Assembly: GCA_029747015.1 (NCBI GenBank)
Contig: JAKOGI010000535.1
Location: 1-64,000, forward strand
Source of the DNA: Carnegiea gigantea
Lineage: Eukaryota > Streptophyta > Magnoliopsida > Caryophyllales > Cactaceae
Direction: 5' to 3'
DNA: 64,000 bases
Shown here: one piece after another, positions 33,165 through 46,015 of the stretch
Position numbering within the stretch: the stretch's first letter is position 1
Layout: each line of letters starts with the position of its first letter
Made by a program: the position numbers and the translations under genes
The notes under the pieces: generated by a model
Seen by the model: only the letters and a program-made list of their open reading frames with translations
Database searches by the model: none
What the model was told of the DNA's origin: nothing

Positions 33165-34587
33165 TGTTAGAATGTATAAGGTTTTGATGATAACAAATCC
33201 AAGTGTTGTAGTAGTTGTTGTTGTTCCAAACAGGCTTTACCAACAGGGCCTTACTGCTGTTTTTCAATATATTAAAACTGCTTGACTAATGGTTTATCAA
33301 GAACAGGTACTCAAGTCAGTGATGTAAGAACAACCATGAGGAACAGGCTCTGTAAGGTGTTTGAAATATGTCCTGTGAAGTGTTTGAAGCATAGGATATA
33401 AGTGCAGCTGTGAGAAACAGGTTCTGTGAAGTGTTTGCAGCAGATTCGTCTCTCTACAAGATGACTAGTGGTTACAACAAGATGTCTTGATTTAATTTGG
33501 TTTTATATTTTTAGACTCTTGTTAATATGCCAATCAGAAACTCTTAACTTACCACTTACTTGAAACAGTTTTATTTTCTTTTGGTAAATATTTCGGATCA
33601 CCCTTCAGAACAATCCTGGAAACAGAGTGATCAGGGTGTTTCCAGAATAAGCTGCGAAAAAAACTGTTTTGCACGATTTTTATCTTTTGGATTTTGAGCA
33701 GCTTCTTCAAGGATTTGCAAGAAAGATTTTTTATGCAGTATCTTACCCCTTATCCTAAAAACGGTTATTAAAATCTAAGGAGATTTGCAAAATCTTTTTT
33801 GAATAAAAAGAATATCCAATTTTTTGCAAGTGGATAAGGTTGTTGAGAAAAACATGGGCTAGTTGCTGAGAATCACCACCTTATGCACACGGTTTAGGAA
33901 GTGTTTCCAGCTCATGTTTCCTCATCCCTTGTGGCTAAAGAATTCTATATTCTTTAGGGATTTTAGTTTCCAAAAATTTGAGGAATTGTTTTTCCAAGCA
34001 CTATATAAAGTCGCTTCTTAGAACGATAGAAGCATCGGTTTTCAAAGAGAAAAATTTAGTGTTCATGAGCTTAAAAGTTTGAAAAGAAAACCGTGTCTAG
34101 AGAGTGAGTTATTTGAGCTTTCAAAGTTGGCATACTAGGACTTCATTGTACCCTATATTAGCTTAGTTGAGAAGCATTGTAATAGGGTGTTTTTCTTTAT
34201 ACTCTTCTTTCACAAAAGTGAGTTGAGTGTGTGTCCAAATCAAGGGGATTTTGGACGTGGGGTAACATGTCTTAGGGAAGACGGTTACATGGGTTGCAAT
34301 TTGTAACAAGGTGTGTTACTATTGTAACGTGATTAGCCCGTTTAGTGAAGTGTTTAAATCCTACACAAGGTAGGTCGTGGTTTTTTACCTCAGTTGGGCT
34401 AGAGGTGTTTTCCACGTAAAAATCTTGTGTCCATTATTTCCGCATTCAATTTTGTTGGATTTTCGCTTCTGCTTATCTCAGAAACAACCTGTGCGAACAG
34501 GGTCTAAGACTGTTTGCCAGCAACTTATGAAAATCGAACACCACAATTCACCCCCCCTCTTGTGGTTGTGTACTCTCTAAATCAACA
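33165..34587 (+). repeat. 3' LTR of the Sirevirus
   Basis: Matches 23784-25212 end to end with about 38 substitutions by eye, mostly transitions, plus a few short indels. Confidence 0.95.
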
Positions 34588-35133
34588 GTTTGGTTTTATG
34601 ACAATACTCAAGGTCTTGGCACGCAGGATCACAACTTGTCCTAGTAAACCATTGTTGGATAGTACTATTTGGTCCACCAACCAAATAATCAAAGTACCTC
34701 TTTAACCAAACAGACTCTTGCGCTTTTAAGGAGAGTCATACGCTCATCTTATGATAAGGTAATATATAACTTATTCTTACAACTTTAACATCATTGCTAA
34801 GTAGGAAGACATATTTGGAGGTTCATTTCACATCTAAACTTGCCACAGTCAAAACCATTACACCTTTTGATGCAAGTTGTTGTCTACATACCAAAAGCAC
34901 ATGATCAGAGCTTCTATTTAGGTACCTCGTCACTTAACTATCTACCACTTTGCTAGTCTCAGGTCAAGTTGATATCTTTATAAAGGTACCATGTCTAATA
35001 TGCACCATATGATGCATTAGACTTCCAACCACACCTCACAAAGCAAGCTTTTCTTATTAGGCTCTAATAAAATGTCAAACACATTTTACCATAAAATCTC
35101 ACCTTTGTTGATGTGAGTACTAATAGGGCTATA
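34588..35133 (-). pseudogene. Copia B RNase H/RT fragment
   Basis: The minus strand from 35133 to 34588 aligns with copia A 14060-14640: GTAAAATGTGTTTGAC corresponds to CAAAATGTGTCTAG, and ACCTTGAGTATTGTCATA to ACCTTGAGTATCATAG. It sits between the hAT and the Sirevirus. No frame is open. Confidence 0.6.
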
Positions 35134-35141
35134 GTTGTACG

Positions 35142-36242
35142 TAGAGCTGGCAAAAACGGACCAGACCTGAAAACCTAATTTGGGTTTTGAACATGATTTT
35201 CTCGACCCGAACCCGAAATTATCCGAACCCGAAAAACCCACAAATTAGCGGGTCAAACTAGAACCCGAACCCGCCTGCTCAACAATAACAATGGTTATTC
35301 ATTATATTGGTTTGTTTAGGGAAACATTACATAATTATCACATCTCTTCATAAATTAAACAATAGTATTCTTTCTGTCCCAACTTCATTCTCATACAATA
35401 ACGTCATACACAACTTATAAATGGAAAAAACTTTACAAATAGTGTGAAATGACATGAAATAACAAACTAGTATTAAGAAAATCAATTTAGAATAAGGCAA
35501 ATATTAAAAACGTGCAAGCTATAACGTACCGTTATAGTTTCAGTGAAATGAATATGTCTCATCATATTTTAAATAATGTTACTCTGTAATAATCTGGCGT
35601 TTGATGCCATAATTAAAAGATAATTGTAATATCTTGTGTTTGCATAATATCCTTTCATTTGTTTTCTGTTCTAGTTGGTTTCAAACTATGATGATGAGTA
35701 ATGGGCCGATTCGTTTTCATGTTAGGATCGACCCAGTAAAGTGTACTTAACTAGGTAACGGTAAGTTAGTTAACAAAAATTTCAAATCATTAAATGGCTT
35801 ATTAGCAGGTTGAACTGCGCCGACTCATTCACATGCTTTAAATGGGTTGGCGCATAAATAATTTCACCCATTATTATCCTTATTTTAACTCACTGGCCGA
35901 CTCATTGCGCTCAACTCTTTGGCCACTTGTATATGAGGCACATATCAATATATCATAATGAAAAGTTTGAATATCTTTAATATTCTTAAGAAATTACAAT
36001 TACAACGCTTTTTCATTAAATATGAACAATTTTAACTTTTTAATAGGTCGGTCTTTAATTTTAAACAAAAGGAAATAACCCACAAAAGGCACTCTAAATC
36101 CGTTGGCTCGACCCGAAACCCGTATAACTAAAATATAACCACCCGTATTTGACCCAAACCAGAAATATATCCGACCCGTATTTTACCCGAAGCTGAATAC
36201 ACCCGACCCGTATTTAACCGCCGCTCCGAATTGATAGGTCTA
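35142..36242. mobile_element. Non-autonomous hAT-type DNA transposon
   Basis: The element is 1101 bp. Ends are TAGAGCTGGCAAAAACGG on the left and, in reverse complement, TAGACCTATCAATTCGG on the right, imperfect terminal inverted repeats. Flanks are GTTGTACG (35134-35141) and GTTGTATG (36243-36250), an 8-bp duplication with one mismatch, typical of hAT. Both subterminal zones are full of CCCGAACCCGAA- or GACCCGTATTT-like repeats, as in hAT elements where such motifs bind transposase. It contains no transposase ORF. Copia A near 14045 shows the uninterrupted sequence. Confidence 0.7.
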
Positions 36243-36250
36243 GTTGTATG

Positions 36251-37000
36251 TATTAGATTGTTCAAATACCTTTTAGTGTCATTCTCTTAGGAAAAAAAAT
36301 AACCTCTTTGAATATTCTCCCAAAAACTTTATTTCAAGAGCATACGCTACTTTATTAATCATCTCAAACTCAGGTGCTAATAAGGCCTTTTTCCTTACTA
36401 ACTCTATACCATTTCTAGCTATTAGTACGTCATCCACATAGAATAACTTGACTATCAAATTGCTTTTGGACCTTTTGGTATCAATCACAATATGTGTAGC
36501 GACTGGGGTTAACCACACTGTGAAAAACTAAGCATACCAATCCGTTGAAGAGACTTTAAAGTCATAATTGACCTTACATGTTCACAAACCTCATGTTTGT
36601 GAACCTTTTAGTGGAACTTCACTTGTACCCCTTTTGAGATTGGTATTTACACATCCATATGATGTGACTTTAGGTCCAAACTAGCAATAACAGCTACATA
36701 AATGTGAAATTAGGATAAAGTATACAATAAGAGGAAAAAAAACCTCCTTATAGTTAATCTCGTCCTATTATGTGTACCCTTTCACAACAGGTTAAGCCTA
36801 ATATCAACTGTGCCATTAGCCTTATAATCTAAGAACCAGTATGTTTTCAAATACCTTTGTGTCCTTGAAGGTTAACCAACTGTTCACCTTCATTTACTCT
36901 AATTTATTTCCACTGCCTTAATCCACTTTCCTTTAGAAGGGTCAAAAAGGGCATCTTTGTTCATTTCCATTTTGTAGGAGTGCATGTACCTCATAGCCCA
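36251..37000 (-). pseudogene. Copia B reverse transcriptase fragment
   Basis: The open piece at 36518-36279 reads NLIVKLFYVDDVLIARNG, with an intact YVDD box, then PEFEMINKVAYALEIKFLGE, the EFEMKDLGxxSYxLGIKI region. Upstream on the minus strand (36960-36700) are DPSKGKWIKAVE and YKANGTVD, the RT start. Stops and shifts separate the pieces. The C-terminal end is cut by the hAT. Confidence 0.7.
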
Positions 37001-38230
37001 AGTAGCATTGAGGAATGTTTCCAGGAACTATGTCTTCGCAGAGATTCATATAATCTCAAATCGTTCCTCTTTGGATTGATTTTACTCTCACTCAAAGCAA
37101 AATCAATCATTTTGCTCCCACTTAGAACAAGAATAGAATTTTTTGCTACTTGGAATAAGAATAGGATCACTTTCATTCACTCTTAATGATGAAGGTGGAC
37201 TTTGCTAATGAACTTATTCATCATCAATTAAAATCCTCCCACTTAAATGAAGGGATCCGATTTGACTTGGAGAATCCTTCTTTGGAAACTCATTCCTTAG
37301 AATGTGATATATATTAGTAAAATTTTAACTGTACTCCCACTATCTTACAGCCCAGTGAGTCAAAAAGCTTTTAAGGCTAGAGCATCCCAAAAAGAAACTC
37401 TTCCTTCCCCCCCCCTTTGGGAGTTTTATAGGAGGGGATGTGTTCATGGGTCATATACCTCTCAGGTTCAAAATACTCTCAGATTGGGCTTCAATCTATG
37501 ACTCATATAGAGTGGTAGCAACTTACTTTACAAGCACAAGGTCAAGATCATAAATTGCAACAAAAATGGATCTCCTTAATCAGAGATTCATAAATTTTTT
37601 GCAATTATTAATCCTACCATATCAAGGAGCATTTATTTTCTTTTTCCACAACAACATTTTGTTGCAGGCTCTTAGGGATGGATACCGAATGAACTATTCC
37701 CTTTCCATCACAATATCCACTACAATAATGCCAACATATACTTTGTAATGATTTTGTCTTTGAGGCCTTAATCTCTTGGGTTTATTTGATTTTCAACCAA
37801 GCTCACATATTTTCTAAAGCAACTTATCACTTCAGACTCATCTAAGATCAAATAAACAAGACCAATTTAAGTGAAATGTGATGAAACATAGAAGCTCTAT
37901 GCCTTATTATCACATTCATTGGACCATGAATCTTCAATGAATTAACTACAATGGAAATCAAGCTCTTAGTAACCTCTCTAAAATTAAATGGTGTTCTTGC
38001 TGCTTTTTTTGCCAGACTATGTTTACAAGTCAGGTATTCCACTTATGTTTGCTAACAAATCTTATTTTATCTGCTCTTGCACTTATATGTTTTTGACAAA
38101 TAACCCTTTCATATCATCATCATTATGTGGATACGAAAAATAACACTTGGATATAATGAAACAAATATCCAATCCATTAGGAGCAAACCATTTCTAATAA
38201 AAGCAGGAGCAAAACTCAAGGTGTTCTTAA
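37001..38230 (-). pseudogene. Copia B integrase remnant
   Basis: The minus-strand piece at 38042-37848 reads TCKHSLAKKAARTPF and then IHGPMNVIIRHRAS. It aligns with copia A EHCLAGKSTKKPL and ICGPMIVKTTHRAS. This covers the end of the HHCC region and the first catalytic motif, in which the catalytic Asp is lost. The remainder to 37000 is heavily decayed. Confidence 0.55.
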
Positions 38231-39019
38231 AAAACAGCTAGGCTTCAATGCCATGAACATAGTCAAATAAAACCAATGTAGCCACTATTCCAACAAATCT
38301 CAAGCACAAGTAGGATTTCACATAGGATAGAGTATTAGTCGCTATGTAAGACTGGCTAGCATGTTCTAATTTCTCCAATAATAACATTACTGTTTTCACC
38401 ACATGTGTCCTTATTGAACCATGTAAGAACCCACTGGAAGCCCAGTAAGGCTTCATAGTCCCTAGCTATTTGGTTCGGATTCCTGAACTCACAATCCACA
38501 TAGGATTAGTTTCAGAACGAAGAATACAACTAGCAACACAAAAGTCACTGAGAGATATTACTAAGTACCTTCTTGGGCTTAGTCCAATCACAAGCATGGT
38601 GACCCATTTGGTCACAGTTGAGACTTAGCTTGTATTAAATCCTTATTCCTTGCACATTTTTCTTTACCTTGTTGGTCATGTTCAGTTCCCTCATTTGACT
38701 GAGCCTTGCTAATCCAATTCCCTTAGTCCTTCCTTTTAGAACAATTCCTTGAAGTAGAGGTTGACATGTGTGCTTTTGCACTTGTCATTTCAGTGGCCTC
38801 TTGCTGCTCTTCCTCTATCTCAGGTCGTTGCCTAATGTTTTCGAACATAATGTTGTACTTAGTTCGAGACAGGACCATCTTCATACATACCCAATCATTA
38901 GGCAAGGAACAAATCACATCACGAACTTATTACTCATCGGTCAATTCATAGCCCATTTCAGCCAATTGACTAATCGTGTTCGACATGTACCTCAAGTGCT
39001 CCTTCATAGAGACATATGG
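38231..39019 (-). pseudogene. Copia B protease and C-terminal gag
   Basis: On the minus strand, gag reads from the LARD joint (39019): MKEHLRYMSNTISQLAEMGY, then VICSLPNDWVCMKMVLSRTK and a Glu-rich segment (open piece 38917-38723). A degraded zinc knuckle near 38610 reads SLNCDQMGHHACDW, with first and last Cys replaced. The protease site near 38490 reads WIVSSG in place of WIVDSG. These match copia A domain by domain. Confidence 0.65.
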
Positions 39020-42000
39020 TGTAATAACCCGACCCTAACCCATATTTATTTATTTAAATCATATTTATTTATTTAATTAATCATGTTTATTCATTTAATT
39101 TATCAAGTTTATGAATTTAATCACTCATGGTTATTTGTTAAATCAAATCATGTTCAGTAATTCAATTACCCTCAATTTATATATTTACTGAATTACCTTA
39201 TACCATTTGAATTTTTCGCATTCATTTATCATATTTAATCATCCTGCTTGGGGGATATTTCATTTGGGTCCTATTTTGCAATTCAAGTTTCATTGATTGT
39301 TAATTCAAGTTTCATTGATTGATTAAATTTCAGGTGAATCGATATTAGACCTCAATGATTATGATTGAGTATTAAATTATTTTTCATAATGTCACAAAAA
39401 TTTAACATTTAGCCATGCAAAAATATTTGGGCTCAAATTCATTAAGTTCGGTCCAATTCATTTGGCCCCGATTTGCAGCCCGATTCATTTGGGTTAACAT
39501 TTTGGGTCGAAAATTTTGGTGTGATTAAATTAAGTTAATTACTATCATTTGTGCCTAATTTTAATTAGCAAAAAAGATCTTTTGGAAGGATAAAATTCAG
39601 CCAAGTATTTATTTGGAGTCATCCTAGCCAAGCAAACATAACAACTCACACACAACTCAAACCAAATTCCACTTTCTCTCTCTCCTCTCCCTACCCCACG
39701 GCACCAACTACTGGCAGCCCTTCTTGGGTGTTTTTCGGCCATCTTCCTGGCCAGCCCTAGTGGTTTTCGACCCCCCAACATCCTAGTACCTCAAACTATC
39801 ATCCTTCATCATCAAAACCCCTAAGCCTCATCTCCATCTCAACTTATTTGCAATCAAAGTGAGTAATTTTGAAATTTGATCTTGTTGGTTTTGCTTTTTA
39901 ATCTTAGTTTTGATCCTTGTTTTGATGTTAGTGATCATTGATCATAATTTTTTGATGAGAAATAAGAGTTATTTTGGTGTTAATCATGGTGAAGTTGAGC
40001 TTGAATCATGCTAGGGTTTAGGGATGATCATGTTCATGCAAGCGTAAGTTAAAACCATATTTATGGATTGATTTATATTTGATTTTGTAATCTTTAGTTT
40101 TATTGATGATTATGATGATGTTTTTGGTGATTTGGAATGATTTCAATTGAGAATTTATATGAAAAGAGATGGAAAAGTCAAAACAGTGAGGCTGAAAATT
40201 TCAGCAAAACAGGGCAAAATTCATGATTAAACTGGTAATAAATGGCCCATTGAAAAATTATGATTTTTGTTGGGTGTGTTAGCTTTCAAATGCCTCTTGA
40301 ATAATCCGAGGTCTGTGAAAAAAGTTATGGTCGTTTTACCAAAACTGCGCAGAATGAGACCAAAACTGATACACTTGTGTTTTAGCCCCAATTTGGGAAT
40401 CCTATTGTGGGAATCATATTTTGTGTTGTAAATAACAGTTTTTGGGAACTTCTTAATCTTTTCATATTGGGGTTGTAGGTCGCCATTTGAGGTCTAGAAT
40501 GAAAGTTATGAATTTTTGAAATAAACTGACCTGCTTGGGTGTAAATTAGGTTGTTATTGTAATTTCTATGTAGTGTATACTTGGAGGAAAATTCTAAAAA
40601 TTTTACTATAGATTGTCTATATTATTTTTGAATTTTCTGTAACATCTCATGAATTTGGGTTGAGTAGTTTGAGTTTGGTGATTTTTAGAACCATTTTGAG
40701 TAATTGTATAAAGAGCAATAATAAAGATTAAGTGAGATTGATCATGCAATCATTTTGTGTATTTTAGATCAAGTCAATGAAGGACGAAATGAATATTCAT
40801 GGACTTTCATTGAGCTTTTAGCTTGATTAATGAGAAAAAAGAAGATAAATATACAATTTGGGAGCTTGTTTATGAGCTTTGAATCAATTATGAATTTCAC
40901 CAAGAAAATACCAAGCTTAGTGAGTTTAATAGCTTCTATTGAGTTCAATGACTCATTTGGGGTGGAATTCTATATCTGATGGATTTATGAATGAAATATG
41001 AGAAGTGGGGAGAGTTGTAACTCAAAAACTATATTTATCAGACCAAGTTATTGCAGTTTCTGCTATTTTGAAGCAAGATATATCTTTTTTGACCTCAAAC
41101 CTTTATTACTTACTCACTTCAGCATATATCAAATGTATTTATCAAGCCAATCTAGTACACTTGTTGTTATCTTGAATCAAGTTATACATCAATAAGCCTT
41201 AAACCCGTATCAGTAACCTATTTCTGAAAAGGCCATAACCACTCTATCAATTATCATCATCAAGGCCTTTTCCTTTGTAATCTTATTTATCTCATTGTAG
41301 ACTATTTTACTTCTATTTACTTTACATTGGATTTAATTACTTTCATCAATTCAGTTTTGAAGTTATATTAAAGTACTCACATTATGTATACCATTTAATT
41401 ACTCAATTTCTGTTACACATACTTTTACTTACTCAATTATACGAGTAAGATTTACTGACTACACATACTTACGATGACATTTATGAAACAGGGTTGAGGC
41501 CTAGTTATCGTTCCCCATTATGCATAAGTTTTATCAAGTCAGAACATATTTATCAAGTCAGATGACATTTATGAAACGGCTGACTTATATCAAGTCAGAT
41601 GATATTTTTAAAGACTCAAGGTACGTCCATTGCCTGTATCTTCAGAGAGCAGATCATGTTTATCAAGTTACAACTCTTAATGACTTTATCAATGAATCAA
41701 TTCATACAGTAATTTGTCATTTAACTTGTGACCCCATCATTTATCATCTATAAGGCGTCAGCCATCATTTCCCCGCGCAGTTTCAGGCCAACTCTTGAAC
41801 GGATTGGCAGGTGTATACCTATGTATAGATCATATCAGTGCAAGGGGTTCACATCTAGATAATAATGAGTAATTCAATTTCATATTACTTTCATTTTCAT
41901 TGTTATTGCCAACTAAATGAACTGCAAAGATGGGCACCCATCAACAGTGTTTCTATGCTCATTTTACAATACAGGCATGTATGTACTGAGTTTTTGTTCA

Positions 42001-42410
42001 TATTTTCGAGTTGTTTTCATGTTTTCTATTTTAGGTGATGAAGTATCACATGTTTCTCCATTTAGCAAGCCCTTCTGGGACTCGTCAGATGCTTACAGTG
42101 GATTAGGCATAGCATGAATATTTAAATCAACCTCAGGGTCATGTTGGATCTGTATTCAATATACTTGTATAGTGTGGAGTGCAAGTTATCACATGGTATG
42201 ATTAAGTTGATGGTATTGAAGTTGAACTATTATGGACTTTGGTCTTGAAGTGTTTCAGTTAATAGATTTTGTGATTGTGAATATAAGTTACAAGATTAAA
42301 TGGTTTCAATGAGCCTTGTCCTCATCAGGACGGCGATAGCGCCTCCTATTATTAAATCTTCCACTATAGTTTTTCGTAAATCATGTCATTAGCATTTTGG
42401 GGGCATTACA
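39020..42410 (+). repeat. 5' LTR of the LARD-like element
   Basis: It starts TGTAATAACCC and ends GGGGGCATTACA. Its beginning is a run of ATTTATTTA-like words. Around 41520-41670 the word TTATCAAGTCAGA recurs at least three times. Short ORFs at 39545-42117 occur in both LTRs and show no recognised similarity. Confidence 0.9.
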
Positions 42411-42414
42411 GATT

Positions 42415-42426
42415 TGGTATCAGAGC
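42415..42426 (+). other. Primer binding site of the LARD-like element
   Basis: TGGTATCAGAGC is an exact tRNA-iMet complement, four bases after the LTR end. Confidence 0.9.
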
Positions 42427-44687
42427 TAAGGTTATAAGGGTCACTGTGAGCTATCAAGTGTTTATGAGCTAGCTATCAACATGTGTATGAGTTATGTTGG
42501 ACCAGCTAAATGAGCTATTGACTATATGTTCATATGTATGGGCATATATAGAGAAACCATTTTTCATTTGGGTGACTCAATCATTTGGTAATATCATGGG
42601 ATTCAAGTATGAGCAAAGTGGACTGTGGGACCATTTGGGTCACTTATTGGTGAGGCATGCTCTGATTTATCTGAGAGTTGTATTGTATATTTCATTTCTG
42701 TTATTTGTTTCAATTTTTGTAATCATGTACTCCAGGTGTGTGACCTGTTGAGTTATGAACTCCGGCGTGTGGCCGTTGAGCTCTTGAAGTATTTCTCTCT
42801 ATTTCAGGTATCTATTGTAATGCTTTAAGCCTGGATCTTAATCAGTTTTTAGGCGGAACTCTGTTCGTTTTGCCCTAAGATTTGAGAGTCTTATTGAGGT
42901 GTATTAATATACCTACTCTTGGGTACAATGATGGTTGAAACCCAATGTGGGGGTGCCATTTGTAACTTCTTAAGGGATTAATACAGTGTCAAGTTAGTGT
43001 AAACCTCTAGATGAGGAAATGCCTTGTGGGGCCACATCTTTGAGGTGAACCAGTATGAGATGAACACTACAATGAGTGCTTATGTATGGTGATAACAATT
43101 AGTAGCTTACGCTGCGCTACTTGGTATTATATGAGTGGTACAAGTAAGATGAAGCTGCCATGTATCGAAATCATCTGGTCTTGACACTAAGACCTTACAT
43201 CAACAATGCTCTCATTAGCTCCTGTAATTGACTTATTTACGCCCTAGTTACCTTGAATTGTTCAGAGGCATCATTTCTTTGCTGCTAACACTCTCTTGAT
43301 TTGTAATGGAGTGTTTATGGAAATTCTCATATGTGGTCTGTGGGGACTTCTTCAAACACATCTAAGCAATCTTTCTTATAGACGAATCAAACCCTGACAA
43401 TCATAACCGTTTAATTCTCTATTTCCATAATGGAGTCTATAATGATCCCCGGTGTGCATTACTGTATGATTTGCAGTTCTTCCTAAGCATATTTGACTCA
43501 TTCTACTTACAGCTCAGTCATCACTATGTTCATATTTTTATTGTTACCTACTTGAATTCCTTGCTCCTATTTGGGCACTATTCATTTATTGCTTGCAAAG
43601 CCTTTTGCTGCTTCAAACCCAGTCATTGAGTGCCTTTTCAGTAATTAAATATATCCATATTGTTTGTATTTCTATAGCACTGTAACGTCATGTTGGCATA
43701 CTACTCTATGGTCGTGACTGCATGTCGTTATTTAAGTTATTTTGGCAATCCTTTCTTTTCCAGTACAGCCTAGTTTGGTAATGATAAACAACGATTTGTG
43801 CTATTTTCATCTGCCAGAAACGATTTGTGCTATTTTCATCTGCCAGCTGTTTTGAAGTTTTTATGCCTACCCAAGATGTCCATTTACTGCAAAATGTATT
43901 ATTGATGGATGTCATCATGTTTAGTCATAAGATTGAATCCTTCATCTTGACATATTGTCCTTTTAAACACCAGATGAATAAAATTTCCCTTCTGATAATG
44001 TTGACCCTTATCTTCGTCATTTTACTCACATACGGATACCGTATGACTTGTCAAAAGCCGCTTTGGTAACCTGTTACATTTCTTCACCTTCATTATTTAA
44101 TACTCCCTCTCAACTTCATAACATCGATCATTTACTTTACTATCATGACCATCATGTATAAACTGCATGTCTTGTATATGCAGGTCATTTTTATGCGTTG
44201 CCTCGTTCATTACGATTCTTCATCCTTTCATTCATTCAGCTTACATGTCGGTCCTTTCTAACCAATAAAGAAATATCTTTGCAAGAGTTCATGTTATGGT
44301 TACATCTCTTTATATTTTAGATTACCCCCTGTCATTTCAATTTACTGAGACCAGTAGGCAATTGAATGTTTATCTTTTATACACATGCCTCTAGTAGTAT
44401 TGCTGGAACCATATTCACTGGACATTCAATCTAGTTTGATTAGCAGATCTGGTATCATTATGGGGGTGAATTGACTGTGGACTAAGATGATTGGTAAGGA
44501 TCTTAAGGTCAGCTTGAGAGATGAGGATTGGCTAAACGTGCATTTCTACGAGTCGAGGGAAGAAAATCCCTATTTATTCCCCCTAATTACATTGTGCAAG
44601 CAAGTGAATTATCATGTCAGTAATGCATTGAATATTAGTGATTTGTTAACCACACTCGGTATATCTATATCGATATTTACAGTTGGT
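42427..44687 (+). other. Non-coding interior of the LARD-like element, left part
   Basis: There are only short ORFs without recognisable similarity (for example 42494-42751 and 43827-44069). A 29-bp tandem duplication of ACGATTTGTGCTATTTTC and its continuation lies at 43791-43846. By position this should hold gag and protease, but I see no motif of either. Confidence 0.5.
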
Positions 44688-45090
44688 GGATTTAGAGATG
44701 TTTTATCTGAGGATTATCAGGATTGTTTCTCCCCAAGAAACATTGATTTACAAATCAACCTAGTTTAAGGTGCTCAATCCATTTTCAACACCCCAATCAT
44801 ATGACACCCAACAGAGTCCAAAGAATTAAAGATTCAGTGGATGAATTATAAGGGATTTATCTGAACAAGTGTGTCCCCGTGGGGAACCTCAGGTTTTTAT
44901 AAAGAAGACAGGCAGAATCTTATGGTTGTGTACTACGTGCAGAGAGCGGATCAAAATCACAATCAAAAATAAGTGCCCTATACCTTGCACAAATAATTTA
45001 TGGGATTAATTGCCAATAACATATGTCTTTTCCAAGAATGATTTAAGGTTCGGATATCACACCTAAATCATGCAATCACAGTTTATCTTT
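44688..45090 (+). pseudogene. Relic of gypsy reverse transcriptase
   Basis: Translating across stops and shifts gives GFRDVLSEDYQDCFSPRNID, like the E-F-x-D-V-FPEDLPGLPPxRxIDF linker before chromovirus RT. Then TESKELK and KGFI-TSVSPWGT appear, matching the KGFIRPSxSPWGAP start of RT. At about 45030-45075 the DNA TTTTCCAAGAATGATTTAAG followed by TTCGGATATCAC matches the FSKIDLRSGYH block. The catalytic boxes beyond this are not visible. Confidence 0.6.
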
Positions 45091-45478
45091 TACAAGAATA
45101 CCCATTTATAGTAATTCTTGTTTGCTTGTCTCATCTTCACAACTTGATACTATCCAATATTGTTTAATCTCCCTTGCATTTCAACCCGATATTTCCTATT
45201 AGTGTGATCTTCTATGTCTTTGCAAACTCATTGTTACATTTTTGTTCAACCTTATATGATTGTCAACATTCCCGTGCTCTCGACCTTCACCATCTCTATT
45301 TCATGATCTTGAGTTGTAGTTTATTTCGTTGAGAGATGATTCCCACATCTACCTTACATCTCATTTATTCATAAGAATACGCTCGTATAACTTGTTCTAA
45401 ATTCATAATGTAATTCAACTCTCATTGGTGTAGGTGATTGTGATTGTCATAATCCCCTTACTCTCCTTATTACATGCT

Positions 45479-46015
45479 CATAAGTAAACTCTAGCTTTTT
45501 TGTTCAATCATATTACTGGACTTGAATTGGTTTCATATGAGCAAAGGCACATTTCTAATGTCACTTGTTCAATCTATTTACTTATCCATTGGTACTTTGC
45601 TCGTTCAATCTATTGATCTATCCATTGTATTTTACCAGTTCAATCTATTGATCTATTTATGGCACTTGCAATTCTCACACCTATATCTTATATCCTCATA
45701 AGTACACTTCAGTAATCCTTATTTAATCTTATTGTCGTACTTGACTTGGCTCTATATAGGCAAATGCATGTTCCCACTGCAGCCTATTCAATCCATTTAT
45801 CTATTCATTAGACCTTGCTTATTCAAGCTATTTATTTATCCATTGTACCTTGTTTATCCAATCTATTTATCTATCCATTGGCACTTTGCTCGTCTAATCC
45901 ATTTATCTACCCATTACACTTTGCTTGTCCAATCTAGTTGTCTCTCTATTGCACTTTGGTTATCCAATCTATGCATCTATTTATTGCACATTGCTTGTCC
46001 CATCTATCTATTGCA
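45479..46015 (+). repeat. 35-bp minisatellite with higher-order structure
   Basis: The unit is close to TCCAATCTATTTATCTATCC followed by ATTGCACTTTGCTTG. Starts of the TCAATCTA-like word are near 45568, 45604, 45639, then 45787, 45822, 45857, 45893, 45928, 45963 and 45998, a 35-36-bp period. The two blocks are each preceded by related sequence beginning CATAAGTA (about 45479 and 45698), so a larger unit seems duplicated too. The 119-residue hydrophobic ORF at 45732-46091 is a translation of this repeat. Confidence 0.8.

Larger units (their letters stand above)
23784..34587 (+). mobile_element. Sirevirus (SIRE/Maximus-type Ty1/copia), full length, decayed
   Basis: This is a 10,804-bp element with 1429- and 1423-bp LTRs, target duplication GTTTG (23779-23783 and 34588-34592), tRNA-iMet PBS, gag with two zinc knuckles, a pol in copia order, a third env-like ORF after RNase H and a polypurine tract. 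The long third ORF and double knuckle mark the Sirevirus lineage. I counted about 38 substitutions between LTRs by eye, near 2.7%. At a grass-derived rate of 1.3e-8 per site per year this would be about one million years. Nonsense codons, at least three frameshifts and an RT active-site change make it non-autonomous. Confidence 0.95.

Noticed and set aside
42494..42828. Overlapping ORFs of 85 and 67 codons after the LARD PBS
   Set aside because: No gag motif or similarity can be seen; likely chance ORFs in non-coding interior.
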